This document shows positions 35,469-46,786 of a stretch of DNA of 64,000 nt, piece by piece. Source of the DNA: Siphonodentalium dalli. Lineage: Eukaryota; Mollusca; Scaphopoda; Gadilida; Siphonodentaliidae. Both the position numbers and the translations under genes were made by a program. The stretch lies in assembly GCA_032622095.1 (NCBI GenBank), contig CP136064.1:184804209-184868208 (forward strand), in the 5' to 3' direction. How positions within the stretch are numbered: position 1 is the first letter of the stretch; each line of letters begins with the position of its first letter. The notes below the pieces were generated by a model. That model made no database searches, was not told the DNA's origin, and saw nothing but the letters and a program-made list of their open reading frames with translations.

Positions 35469-36509
35469 CACCAGTTAACTCGCAGTGGCAATCAACCAAC
35501 TCGTAGTTGGGAGTCAACCTGTTGACACCCTTTTGCATATAGGTTATGGACCAATCACAGTATGACGGTTGTACAGGCATAGTATTCCACACACGTCTTA
35601 GGCCTTGTTTTTGAATGAGAGCAACTACTTTTATGATGGTTGAACATTCACGGCTATCCGCACGACTTTTGTGAAAAACCCGATCTCCGGCGCTGATGTG
35701 ACCAATTTATCACACAGAAATATAAGTTCCCACGAGCTAGGGATCAACAGATTCGATGCCACTAACTTCCCTTTATAGTAAACTGGATATCTGTTCTGAA
35801 CTCTAGGTACTGCTTATTATAGAACTCTATGTAATTTATATTTAGTTGTACATGTAGTTGAGTCATTACGAAAACGACGAATGCTGAGAGCTAATTTTGC
35901 TATCTAGTAGACTTGTTGATTTTATTAGTTAAACTGAATTAATTTTGGCAGGAAATAGGTTTTTGTCCTTAAAACCAGGAAGTGTCGTTTTCAAAAAGTG
36001 TGCCAAGTTACAAAACCTGTATCTTCCTAAAAAAAACAATGCTTGCGCTAACTAAGTGTTCTACCTTTTTCAGTCAACCAGTTGCAAGGTGTAGCTTAGC
36101 TTTGCGACCAGATGTACGAAGCTTGTGTTTTGTACCCGGGGGATATGACCGCATAAAGCGGTGTGCGTGCTATATATATCAATCAAGTCATATTGTGTAC
36201 AATGGGAGGCAATTGATACGCACACAATGACGCAATACACAGTAATTGTTTACACTGTTAAACATATCCTTACTTTTACGGTGCAGTGTGCTGGCAATTT
36301 TTCTGCCATCGGTATGGTATTGTATGATGAAATTCCGCCGTTGAATTGTCGTGCACACATGGTTGTACACGGGAGAGCCATTAACGTGTCATCCCTGTAC
36401 ATGACACCGGGAGGGAGAGGATTACCGCTTAACGACACCCCAGCGAGGCATACACGGTACTTTATATAGGCACGCTCAGAACTCCTGACTTTTGTTTTGT
36501 CGAGGATCG
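35469..36509. other. No gene recognised
   Basis: Frames up to 102 codons (36161-36469) overlap opposite-strand frames and have no domain signature. No repeat structure was recognised. Confidence 0.4.
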
Positions 36510-36590
36510 AGGTGAATCGATCCGGGATCCAAGCGAAACCTCTGGCCAGTAGTCGAACACGCTAACCACTCGGCCATCACACTCCCTATA
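36510..36590 (-). repeat. tRNA-Ser/Leu-like SINE head or tRNA pseudogene
   Basis: On the minus strand, TGGCCGAGTGG (36566-36576) is an exact RNA polymerase III A box in a class-II tRNA-like context, followed by 'ttagcgtgttcgact'. A weaker B box, GGATCGATTCA (36513-36523), lies at a spacing suited to a long variable arm. The acceptor ends do not pair convincingly and the B box has two mismatches, so it is not a working tRNA gene. A tRNA-derived SINE promoter is the better reading. Confidence 0.6.
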
Positions 36591-37991
36591 ACATTTGTTA
36601 TAAAAATACGGAATATCCGTATACAAAATTGTTTACACATATTTAAATTATTTTTTACGGGCATTCTGTATTTATATAGTAAATATGATGGCAGCAAAAT
36701 AGCCAGCACATTGTCGTAATAATACGGATATTATTTAATGTCAAATTTATCTAAATTAACCAAACTTCCGTTTAAAATCAAATGACACAATGGCACATTG
36801 GATTTTTTTCTATCAAAGTGTACCGCATATACGATATAATACTGACATATTAGGTTACATTGTAACTGTAAATATAGACCATAACGTTTACGGTATTTTA
36901 CCGGCAGCACTGTTGCCAATAATATACCATGATTGGCATGAAAAATTTAACGGTTATACCGCAAAAATTACGTTACACTGTATGTTCCTATACTGTAGAC
37001 TTAACACTTACACCACAAATATGTTCCACCGACACAGAATGGCACAACCCATGGTATCGCAGACATTTCCATAGATAATATGATGGGTGGAGTAAGATTA
37101 GACTTCATAATTATATGAAGGTCCCGTTGTTTTAGGTAACAACCCAATTGATGGACAATAAAATTACATGCAATTGTGCATTGGTCAAATTGAGGTTACA
37201 CATAATTTATATAATATATATGAACATTATTAAGGTTGGTAATTTCACAGTCCCCTGTGGAAAATTACTAACATACCAATATAGACTATACCAGTGTAAA
37301 GGTTCAAATGATCGATTTTGGCTATAACCTCAACTATCAAAGCCCTACTAAAATCTAGAAATCGACAATTTCAGCCAAAATATCCTCAGGTGTATGTTAT
37401 TGGTAATAACATTCCCTTTCATTTGACATATAACTCGGCGAAATTGAACTAGCGAAATCTACCAAAGAAATCGGGTCGTCAATTGTCCGCTCAGAGGCAT
37501 TTGACCTAGTTATAAAATCAATATTTTCGAGCAATAATTTGTCTCGAACGTGTACTTAACCAATAAATGTTCATATATGTTATGCAAGTCATTCCGAAAC
37601 CATCCATACCTTTTTTCATTTCATCCGACTCGTTTGTGCCCAATTTTTCAAACTTATTCATCAAACGATTTCCAGAAACGAACTTTTTAAAAGTTAATTT
37701 TAAAAACATTTTTAAAATCAATTTTTCAATTTTCAATTTTCTTTTTAGATTTTTAGATTGAAACATCTTGCTAAAAAAAATCAAATTTTTAAAACCAAAT
37801 TAAATAATAAATTAAATTCTTAAAAAAAAATAATTAAAAAGGTAAAGCCGTTATAATATCTACCGGGGTAGCCAGAGGCAGCATACCAAATTTAGTTGAA
37901 ATCAGTCAGGGGCGCTGGAAAAAACCCAGAACTCTTTAATATATATAAACCAGAGAACACACATTCGTTTTGCCATTAAATGTGAAAATTA
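36591..37991. other. No gene recognised
   Basis: AT-rich. A short palindrome, ATACGGAATATCCGTAT, lies near 36607. A small inverted pair ('ggtaatttcacag' and 'ctgtggaaaattac') lies near 37230-37270. Runs of A and T fill 37660-37840. Frames at 36790-37074 and 37518-37784 have no motif. Confidence 0.4.
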
Positions 37992-38515
37992 TGACAAGTG
38001 TCATGCCAGTCTCTTTGAAAACCCGACGAAAACCCCATATCGGATGTACGTCTCTAGAGCTCTCTAATAAAATTTAGGTCCATTTCCTTGGAGAGTGGCG
38101 CAGACTACGCGCGATTTCATTGGTTTAATAATGCATAACAGATCACTTCACAGATCTGAGGTCACTGACGCATTGACAATTTTCCCACGCATTGTCATAC
38201 TCAACTATTGTTGGAAAACTTAATCCAGGCGATATATCCATAATTAATTTTACTCATCACAATATATGAGACATCATCTTCGAGTTTTTATCAGTCAACG
38301 ACATTCATGACTGAATATTCGTTCGCGTCTTGTTGTATGTACAACTATTTTTAAATAGCCTACTACGACGCCAGGAATGCACTCCATATTTGGAATCGAT
38401 TTATTACGTTATGTCGGGAATGCCGCGTCGCCGTAGAAATGAAATATTATGGACACTTCTAAAGACGTACATCCGCTATGATATCCGTCGGCTTTCCAAA
38501 GAGACTGGTGTCATA
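37992..38515. mobile_element. Inverted-repeat element, about 520 bp, ends not resolved
   Basis: The left arm (37992-38056) has 'gccagtctctttgaaaaccc' and 'cggatgtacgtctctag'. The right arm (38452-38515) carries the complements ('aaagacgtacatccg', 'aaagagactggtgtcat'). The outer limits fade into AT-rich text. The frame at 38330-38599 crosses the right arm and is not credited. Confidence 0.55.
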
Positions 38516-38667
38516 CTAAATGGAAAAAATATTGTTATAATTACGGATCAATTTATTACTTCTTGGCGCAAATATAAATCTCAGTATATTATGATTTGAC
38601 AACAAAAAAGTTGTTTGAATATAGCCAATTTTACACTGAATGGATATCAAAATCAGGGTGAAGAAAG

Positions 38668-38821
38668 ATGGCAGCAGAATTTTCAATGCAGCCATTGGTC
38701 GGCTCAGTCGCTGATTTGTCGAAAATATCCGCTAATAATTATTTGATTGACAGCTGTGGAAAGATCCACTGGAGGATAACAACTGATATGGAGTCATGGA
38801 TATGTCTACAAAATGTCAACA
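38668..38821 (+). CDS. Weak candidate first exon
   Basis: The ATG at 38668 is in good start context (gaaagATGG) and opens 51 codons plus one base before a strong donor-like GTGAGT at 38822. The peptide (MAAEFSMQPLVGSVADLS...) is not recognised. With no partner exon or homologue, this rests on start context and donor only and may be chance. Confidence 0.22.
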
Positions 38822-39998
38822 GTGAGTCGAAAGTCAAGATTAAAATGTGTTACAGCCAAATAGCCAAAACACATGGTCGGCTCATGTTATAGCTTGCAGA
38901 GTAAAATGATATATCACTGGATATGCAGGGGTTATGTATAATTTATTTTCGTACACTTGGATGCATATACCTGATACTAGTGGTGTCAACATTGTTTCAA
39001 ATAATAAGGTTTGTCGAGACACAACGCAGTATGTCATGGAGAACTGATTATTTTGATGTTTATATCGTGAATTTGCAGGTAGTAATAAAATTAGCAGGAA
39101 GCTATGCCGTTTTTTGTTTTGACACTGGCATTTTCGGGGGACCCACCACACCCAAACTTGCAAAAAGAAACTGTTTCACCCCACCCCCAAATTTTTTTAA
39201 TTTTGATTTAAAACAGAATAAAGCCCTACTGATATCACTCATATTACTGGGAAATTATCTCATTTAGTTCAAATGACAGTTTAACCTGTTTCAGAAGCTG
39301 TTTTAATTGAATTTTTTTTTTAATGCAGGCAAATATGAAGATTTTTACAAACACTGGCTGACAGGCATTTGTCTACTAAATAGTTACACGCATGCATTGG
39401 AGTTTCCAGGCCAGTGCAATGAGAGTATGCTAGATCTAACTGGCTGGTCAAATTGCTAAATGGAAATTTAATGCAGTGGATAAATACAGTAACCCATCAT
39501 AAGCTGAAAAGTGAACATAAAATACTGGGTGCTTGCATATTTGAGTGTAAGGAGGTAGTGCTCAGTTCAAAAGTCACAAAAAAACGTTCTGAGTGTGCAA
39601 ATCTCATTTAATGATGCATATTATGTGAAGAGCATTTGAGTGTGGAGTGTAACCCCATGCCACACCATGAATATAACAGCATGGCGCATAGCAAGGATTG
39701 ACTGTTTTAGGAAATACTTGGATGCACCATACCCTCATTATAATGAATGAACAGTGCATGGACATAAGGCTGCCAATTCCCCTTGCAGTAGCTGAGCATT
39801 GTCACCGTTTAGTGTCATAATCAACTCTACCCCTTTGGTTCAGGTCTAGCTGCAAAGTCGACAGGGAGAGGTCCACCTGTCTTTAACCGAGAATTCTGAC
39901 ATTTGAACGTACCCAAATGTCCACCATATGTGAACATATTATCTATTATAATGAACCCAGTGATTTTGTGATTTTTGGAAATAGAATCTTCCCATGTC
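38822..39998. other. No gene recognised
   Basis: Mostly unique-looking AT-rich DNA with short homopolymers (T runs near 39190 and 39310). No structure was supported. Confidence 0.4.
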
Positions 39999-40343
39999 AC
40001 AGCATATCCTCGCAAAAATACGCACATAATTGACCTATACTGTGAAATAGGTACCGGTACATGTGGTTATTTGTTTCGTTATTTAGTTTTTTGCGCGAGC
40101 CACTGTGAAAACACATGTTAAAGAGCGTATACCTGGAAAGTCGTGAGCTGGCTTATATGTGTCATTTTCCGCACATAATCTGCTTAGAATCGGCTCATTA
40201 TGAGTCGATAATGTGACTAAAATGCTATCATTTTCAGCACATCATTATCAACTCAAAATAAGGCGATTCTAAAGCAGATTATCAACCTAAAACAAGTTAT
40301 ATTATAAGCAGATAACGTTCGAATTTTTCGGGAGAACAGGCTG
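39999..40343 (+). mobile_element. C-family hairpin element, copy 8, solitary
   Basis: Lies far from any A element, so C units move alone. The ends CAGCATATCCTCGC and GGGAGAACAGGCTG form an imperfect inverted repeat of about 30 bp ('aaaaatacgcacataat' against 'cgttcgaatttttcgg'). The hairpin is intact at about 40172-40285. CCCAT is at both edges (39991-39995, 40344-40348) but not exactly at the termini, so the target duplication is uncertain. Confidence 0.8.
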
Positions 40344-40372
40344 CCCATTCAGTTGGTGTTCATCCCAGCGTG

Positions 40373-41304
40373 TAGTCCCAGTCTTCTTGTACTAAAACCA
40401 GCTAAGATATTGGGATGGCGATTTGCTGTTTTTAGTCCCAGCCCGCTTGCATACCAATCCTATCACACGAGTTACGCCCACGATCTGTGGCGGGAATCTG
40501 TGGTGTATTTTACTCGATTTACCTAATGAATCAATACATGATGCTATATACATCGGAAAGAGAGACATATCATGGTCATAATGGTGTATAATAATCTAAC
40601 TTTCATGTTAAATTACGCATAGAATATTCCGGTTGATTGTCACCAACATCGCTGTTTTTTCTGTTTGTTTACTTAACTGAAAGCCGAACTCAGGTTCCGA
40701 AGAACTTCGGCATTGTCCGGTGTTTGTTTTGGCCGAGACGAATTTCGATACAAACAAAATGGCGGCCCCCATGATATTCTAATGGTCATTGTGTTTACAC
40801 TGTTTTAAACTGTGAGATGGTTATAATTCCCGTAATTTATTTAATGTATTACATTTATATCTTCAATATGTATTTAATCTATGTAATAATTTATTTATTG
40901 TCACGTATAATTACGATTACAATGGAGAATTCATCGTGCGTGGTTGATTGAAAATCTACGGAATATTTTCACCGGAAAATGCCGAACGCAGTTCGCAAGG
41001 TCAACTGAGTTCGCATACTTTAAAAAATATGTAAACACTGCGGCAAAAGTTTCTTTTCACATTAAATTACCGCTTTCAATTCACAACCGATGTGGGTTTC
41101 AGATCAAATAGCATGTCTTCTGCGGAAACTATCCGTTTATTGTAGCATTTGTGATATTTTATTTCATATAATTGTGGTTTTATTTGAGCGGGTCACTAAC
41201 GATTAACTCGTGTCAAAGGAGACCATGGGCCTGGAACTCGGACTAAAGACCGGCACCTCCATCCCAATATCTTAGCCGGTTTTAGTACGAGAAGACTTGG
41301 ACTA
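40373..41304. mobile_element. 932-bp non-autonomous DNA transposon, 9-bp duplication
   Basis: Terminal inverted repeats start TAGTCC(C/A)AGTCTTCT and continue imperfectly for about 75 bp, including 'ctaagatattgggatgg' on both arms. The 9-bp duplication CCCAGCGTG is at 40364-40372 and 41305-41313. Because the flank overlaps the repeat edge, 7-9 bp are all possible; 8 bp would suit hAT-like elements and 9 bp Mutator- or Merlin-like ones. The interior has no coding motif. Confidence 0.85.
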
Positions 41305-41313
41305 CCCAGCGTG

Positions 41314-42211
41314 TAGCCAGTTACGCTGAAGGGTACACCGGTTTTGAAAATGTACTGAAGGGTAGTTAGGGTACACAGGGTTTATGATCGATACTAACGC
41401 AGTTACTTCAATTGTGTTCCTTAAAGTCTGGCGCGCACATCAGCAGTTAATTTTCAGTTCAGTTTAGTTTTCATTGGAAAGAAAACAATTATTCTCTAAC
41501 AGAAATCATGGCAGACACGAAAACTAAACGATATTTCAAAGCCTGTGTGGACCTACACGTCAACACATTTTCGACACATGTGTATCCTTCAGCATTGTTT
41601 TTGGTGTGAGTGACCCCTTCAGCGCCACTTACCATATCATTATATATGCTGATCATGTATACGGGATTATGTTTCGTCGCAAGCTAATTGCATCATTTGA
41701 AGATATCCTCGAACATTTCAGGGGGAACTTACTGTTTCGAGATATAAAATGAGTAGTACCCTCAGAACCCGACCATATACGTAAGAACAATAGTGAACTT
41801 AGATAAACTCGTGTCACCTTGTGGTTCCCCAATGTGACCTCTACTATTATTACACAAATAAATGTTTCAGTTGTTTCAATTTGCGCACAGAAGTGAAGTA
41901 AACGCTCTTTATTTTTACCATATCAGGACGGTGCTAACAAGAAACGCTCTTTATTTTCCATCATGACAACTGGGGCTGATCGTTTTCGAATTATATTACC
42001 GAGCAGAGCGGGCATTTCTATTGGACCCGCTTTATCGGACTCGACCCAAAACTGTTATGATTTTAATACGTATTTGCGCGGCATATAAGTCCCAATCAAA
42101 GTAGTTCACGTATTCGTCGAACAATATGATTAGAGACCTTTCGCAAAAATCACTATTACGATTACGGATAGGATATATTGTCCTAGTAAGGTGGACACCA
42201 TTTAATAAATA
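41314..42211. other. No gene; contains one of a dispersed inverted pair
   Basis: 41895-41960 ('aacgctctttatttt' twice, with 'accatatcaggac' between) is repeated in opposite orientation near 49690-49755. Nothing else was recognised. Confidence 0.5.
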
Positions 42212-42340
42212 GAGCATGGCTTGGAGTGAAATACGCCGATATAGTGTATAGTGAGGTTGTGTAGTTCACGACGCGAAGCGGAGTGAACTAAACAACCGCA
42301 CTATGCACTATATCGGCGTATTTCACGACAAGTCATGCTC
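42212..42340. mobile_element. 129-bp foldback MITE with TA duplication
   Basis: Almost the whole element is one hairpin. GAGCATGGCTTG pairs with CAAGTCATGCTC, the inner arm 'gtgaaatacgccgatatagt' is matched, and the loop is 'gacgcgaagcgga'. TA flanks both ends (42210-42211, 42341-42342). Confidence 0.85.
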
Positions 42341-42342
42341 TA

Positions 42343-43593
42343 ATTATTATATTGTATCGAACAAATGCAGAAATTTTCAACTTTTACTAAGTTCAGACAA
42401 TTGATGTTCGCCTTACTGAAGCTTTAATTTGGATCAGCGGCGAAATAACAAGTAGTTTCAGAACAAAGTTTGATGTAGTGTTCGTTACTATTTTTAGTAG
42501 TCAAAACTACATATGCATAGTGCACGATGGGAGAGACTTGAAGGCGTAGTATACAACTACGACTAATAGAGTCGAGTAGCCAACCAATCGGAAAGCTTGA
42601 TTTCAATAACAAAGTCACGTGAGATACAATATCACAATTTAGTTACGATGGCTAATTGGTGAGACGGCATATGCCCCACTATATTCTGTTACATATATTT
42701 GATGGAAAACGTAATGTGTGTATTTTTCAGATTTCATGTTCTTACCCGTGGGTAATACACCACACGGATAATGTTAGAGCGTCCCCAAGCAGGGCCGATG
42801 GCACATTCTTGACACATCTGCACATAAATAAACTGCGTGGGGTATATTTCGTCTCACATAAGAACCCCCGTGCGTAATGATCGAATTTTGGCCGTATACT
42901 GGCAGGATATTTCCATATCCGTAATCGTATTCGTGATTTTGTGAAAGGTCTCTATTATTGGAACCGGACCGACATGATTGTGGCACAAGCGACCAGCACT
43001 ATGTATAATTTGGTGTTCTAAACCGTCAAGCTTTCAAATGAGCAATGTTCGTTTAATGACATTCAAAAAAGAGAGATGTTGTATGTGTTATCTCCCACAA
43101 AACAGCATTTGGTTGCGTAATTAATCGCCTTAGGGAAACACGTTGCGTGCATAACAAAAATAGACTGTTCAAAGTCACTAAATAGCCAAAATTTCCTAGC
43201 TAATTTTCAAATTACCAATATACCAGATAATATGTACCACTCTAATATCTACGACAGCATGGACGATCATTTGGAATTTGTGCTAAGTTGGCAACAATTC
43301 AAAAAAGTGTTAAAAGCTTCCTCTTTTGAAGCATGTATCTAAAAACATGCATTGAAGCCTCTTATTAACCCTTCCTATAGACTAAATAGTTATTGACGAG
43401 TAGTTCCATTTGAAACATTTCCCACCAACGAATAGGAGTCATTCTGCTCTTTTATTTGTTTTTTTTTTATCTGTCGTCGGTTTTAATTATCTTAACACAC
43501 CAGAATGAATAATAGACCATTACAAAATATACTGTTATAACTGAATGGGGGAATCCACTCAGTATAGAAAAGTGTAATTGCTTTAAAGGAGTA
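42343..43593. other. No gene recognised
   Basis: 'ctaaatagttattgacgagt' near 43380 is shared with FB1 interior near 9550, so a fragment of that repeat lies here. Frames at 42424-42986 overlap on both strands and lack motifs. Confidence 0.4.
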
Positions 43594-43920
43594 ATGTACG
43601 CTAAAACCGGCCATTTATGGGACTATCTCCTTTTATACTCATTTTATACTCAACAGAATATATGCAACAAATGAATTAATTTTGGCCATGGATAAGTACA
43701 AAATACACTCATGTGCTCTATGAACGATGCAAAAACAAAAAACAAAACAAGGTAATTATAATGAAAATGATTTTATGACTGGATTCATAGATTGATTTTC
43801 ATTATAGAACATGAGTGTATTTTTTCACAAATCCATGGCTCAAATTCATTCAATTGTTGCATATTATTATGTTGAGTATAAAAGGAGACAGTCCCATAAA
43901 TTGCCGAATTTAGTGTAAAC
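43594..43920. mobile_element. 327-bp MITE with TA duplication and long inverted arms
   Basis: TA flanks at 43592-43593 and 43921-43922. The ends are ATGTACGCTAAA and GTTTACACTAAA (as complement). Arms of about 130 bp share 'atttatgggact', 'tctccttttatactca', 'atatgcaac' and 'acactcatgt'. No coding sequence. Confidence 0.8.
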
Positions 43921-44265
43921 TACCCCTATCTGGGTAGGATCTGGTATAGAAACCGCACAAATATTAGTTCTGTGATGTGAAATAGGATGGGGATCTTTAA
44001 TACTACGTTCATGATATGAGATACTTTACTGAACTTCCCAACCATTATTAACATCAATGACAAAACGGGGTATTAATTAACCGAAAACATGAACAAAGGG
44101 GATTGGCACACGTTATAACAAGAAGCACCTCTCCCTTGGCTATAAACCTTGTGATTTGACCATAGCTCGGTAACCTTTTCCATCGACATGAACTGTAATA
44201 TTAACATTTGATGTTGTTATATGCGTGTCTGTAAAGCTTTGTGCTGTCGGTAAAAAAATATACTC
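43921..44265. other. No gene recognised
   Basis: Nothing supported in this short interval. Confidence 0.4.
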
Positions 44266-44340
44266 ATATTGTTGTTATTGTTGTTATTGTTGGAATCTGA
44301 CGATATGGGGATCATTGAGTTGGATTGTGTACTTTTAATT
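44266..44340. repeat. End fragment related to the TTAA MITE at 3542
   Basis: 'gttgttattgttggaatctg', a 'gatatggggat' word and 'gtacttttaa' follow the order of the right end of 3542-4020 with substitutions. The left end was not found. Confidence 0.5.
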
Positions 44341-45646
44341 TAATTATAATTATTTAAAGGCATGTACATATATATATATGCATATGTTTTCATATAGTAA
44401 TACTCATATGATGCCCACAAGCGTGGCAGAAGACGAGTCCATGTGCACCAAAGCCCACCACTCGATATTATAATGTTACAATTATAAACCCGTATTGCCA
44501 GAGTAGAAACAAGCTGGTAAATCCGAATAAATCAAGAATGAAATTCACAGGTGAAATGTCACAAACAAATTGAATCCCCGAGAACGAATAAACTAAACCT
44601 GCTGTCCTCCTGGCAGACAACATATGACCTGAATTATAACCCGTGTTTTTACAGTTTTTGCCCGTGCACATGAGCTGGTCTCCCCGCCCTGCGCGTGAAT
44701 TCCTATACGCTGATCTGTCCTGACCAGTTAATATATGATTGTACGATCAGTTTGACCTATATTAATTTCCCGACCATTCACTGCAGGGGTCCGAGCTGGT
44801 GGGCCCTTCCGGTTGCAGCTCGGGTGCCAAAGTCTTCAATTTATACCATACACAAGTATTCGTTGAAGTGCACGATTTTTGGGGAGGGGGTAGCAAATTG
44901 AAATCTCACGCGATCGTCATGTACGCAGGAAATTGCTCACCATACAAACTCTGCGCCGTCGATCGCCCGGGCTCGGTTGGTGGGTGCATACTTCTCGGGG
45001 TCGCGGTGCTCCGGTGGCTGGTTGGGCGAATTCTTTATATAAATATGTTTGTATTTGAACGCAGCGGGCAGGTGGGTCAGTGGAGCAATGTAGCACTATA
45101 TACCACTGGTTGTGGTAATTTAAGTGAATAAACAATCAGAAGTGTATAACCTTGTGTATAAAAATATACATTTTGTTGCGCTCCTTGTGATATATTATCA
45201 GCATTGTCGTGAAAGTCTGGAAAGTGAAGCTGATATCTTCTGGGATTCGTAAAAGGCAATTAGAAACAGTTCGACTATTCGAATCGGGATTCATTTTACT
45301 AAAGTTCTACCGATATATTTACGATTTAGATGAGACGTATAGTAACAGTCGCTAAGCGGCGCAGGGATAATTAACGAGTTGGGCGTGTCAGGGTATCATA
45401 TATTAACACATGTACCGATACAGGAGTAGACGGACATAAATGAAGACATAAATACAATTCATGATAAACAGAAACGTGCATCTTTAGTAATCTTTACCAA
45501 AGCGAATACACATAAGAAGTACAATTTCAGTAGTTCCACTTGTAACGGTGCTACTGGTATTTGCCTTCAAATACCTCTACGATTAATTCTTGCGAGATAA
45601 TTGCATGATATTTACAGGCAAATTCTGTTTAGCATCGCTGCAGAAA
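44341..45646. other. No gene recognised
   Basis: Contains a GC-richer stretch (44780-45060) with overlapping open frames of up to 110 codons on both strands, none with a recognisable domain. Confidence 0.4.
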
Positions 45647-45874
45647 TCTATCTAATAGTATATATGTGTGAAATGTATCTAATCGTATCTATGTGTGACA
45701 TGTATCTAATAGTATCTATGTGTGAAATGTATCTAATAGTATCTATGTGTGACATGTATCTAATAGTATCTATGTGTGAAATGTATCTAATATAGTATTC
45801 TATGTGTGAAATGTATCTAATACTATCTATGTGTGAAATGTATCTAATACTATCTGTGTGTGAAATGTATCTAC
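45647..45874 (+). repeat. 27-bp minisatellite, about eight copies
   Basis: The unit is 'tatctaatagtatctatg' plus 'tgtgaaatg'. Early copies alternate GAAATG and GACATG, giving a 54-bp higher-order period. The repetitive frame at 45601-45795 (YLIVSMCEM) is its translation and is not a gene. Confidence 0.95.
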
Positions 45875-46786
45875 AGTTGGAACTATACAGAAATTTTACT
45901 TCACGCGTAGTTAGCTGTGGTACAGATGCATATTATATGCTTGTTTCCGTTCATATTCTGGTACCATATCGTTTTCTATGACGAAATGTCTGCAAACCAT
46001 ACCGTGCAAACATGCCAGTGTATAAACGCACCCTGAGGGAAAGTCCATAAGCCCATTGATTAATTACATTGGGACATGGTTAGTCACATGGAAACGTATA
46101 CAACAGGTAGTTCAGTCGTTTTTACATGAACACATGTACTGTATGATTTGGAAACTGAGATACCTCTGCACCCCTAAACAAGTTTGCAAATGTGTTTGCA
46201 CACAAATGCGACAATGAATTATCTTTCATGTTGACGAGATGTTGTTCGGGACATTTCACGCTGGGTGAGCTATTTGATAGACGCTATAAACACATCGTCT
46301 TCATTTTTCAACATAGAAGCCAGTTAGAAATCTAGGATAATAACATACGGTTTTATTGCATACATAATCACAAGCTAAGGTGTAATTTAATTTACCATCC
46401 ACAATTCAGCGACACCGTACAAGGTAAGTTCGTGTTTTAAATTTCTCGACTATAAGCAAAGTCACATATTGTAAGGAATGATGCACCGCTGTATTTTGTA
46501 ACGTTGTTTCAACATAGCGAATCAAACATATATATAAAACGTCCAGTTCATTTCAAACAATACTAGATTTTGTTTTATTCAATGAAATGGTCATGAAAAA
46601 CAAACTTGTTTTGTATAGTCATATATAGGGATGTGGCGATATGGGGTTGTGCGTTTCTATCCAACCTCCACCCGAACATTTGTAAACATGCGTGAGACAA
46701 CATCAGTTGGAAAGTTGAGTCAACAATATATCGTATCCGTATAGCTTGATTTTCAAACCAGTGTCTAAAGTGAAATTTCCGTTTAA
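45875..46786. other. No gene recognised
   Basis: AT-rich DNA with no supported structure up to the TTAA at 46783. Confidence 0.4.

Noticed and set aside
36510-36590. Functional tRNA gene
   Set aside because: Acceptor stem pairing is poor and the B box has two mismatches; a SINE head or pseudogene fits better.
44799-45131. 110-codon open frame in a GC-richer patch
   Set aside because: No domain, no splice or start support, and overlaps comparable frames on the other strand.
45601-45795. Small repetitive membrane-like protein (YLIVSMCEM repeats)
   Set aside because: Pure translation of a 27-bp minisatellite; other copies break the frame.
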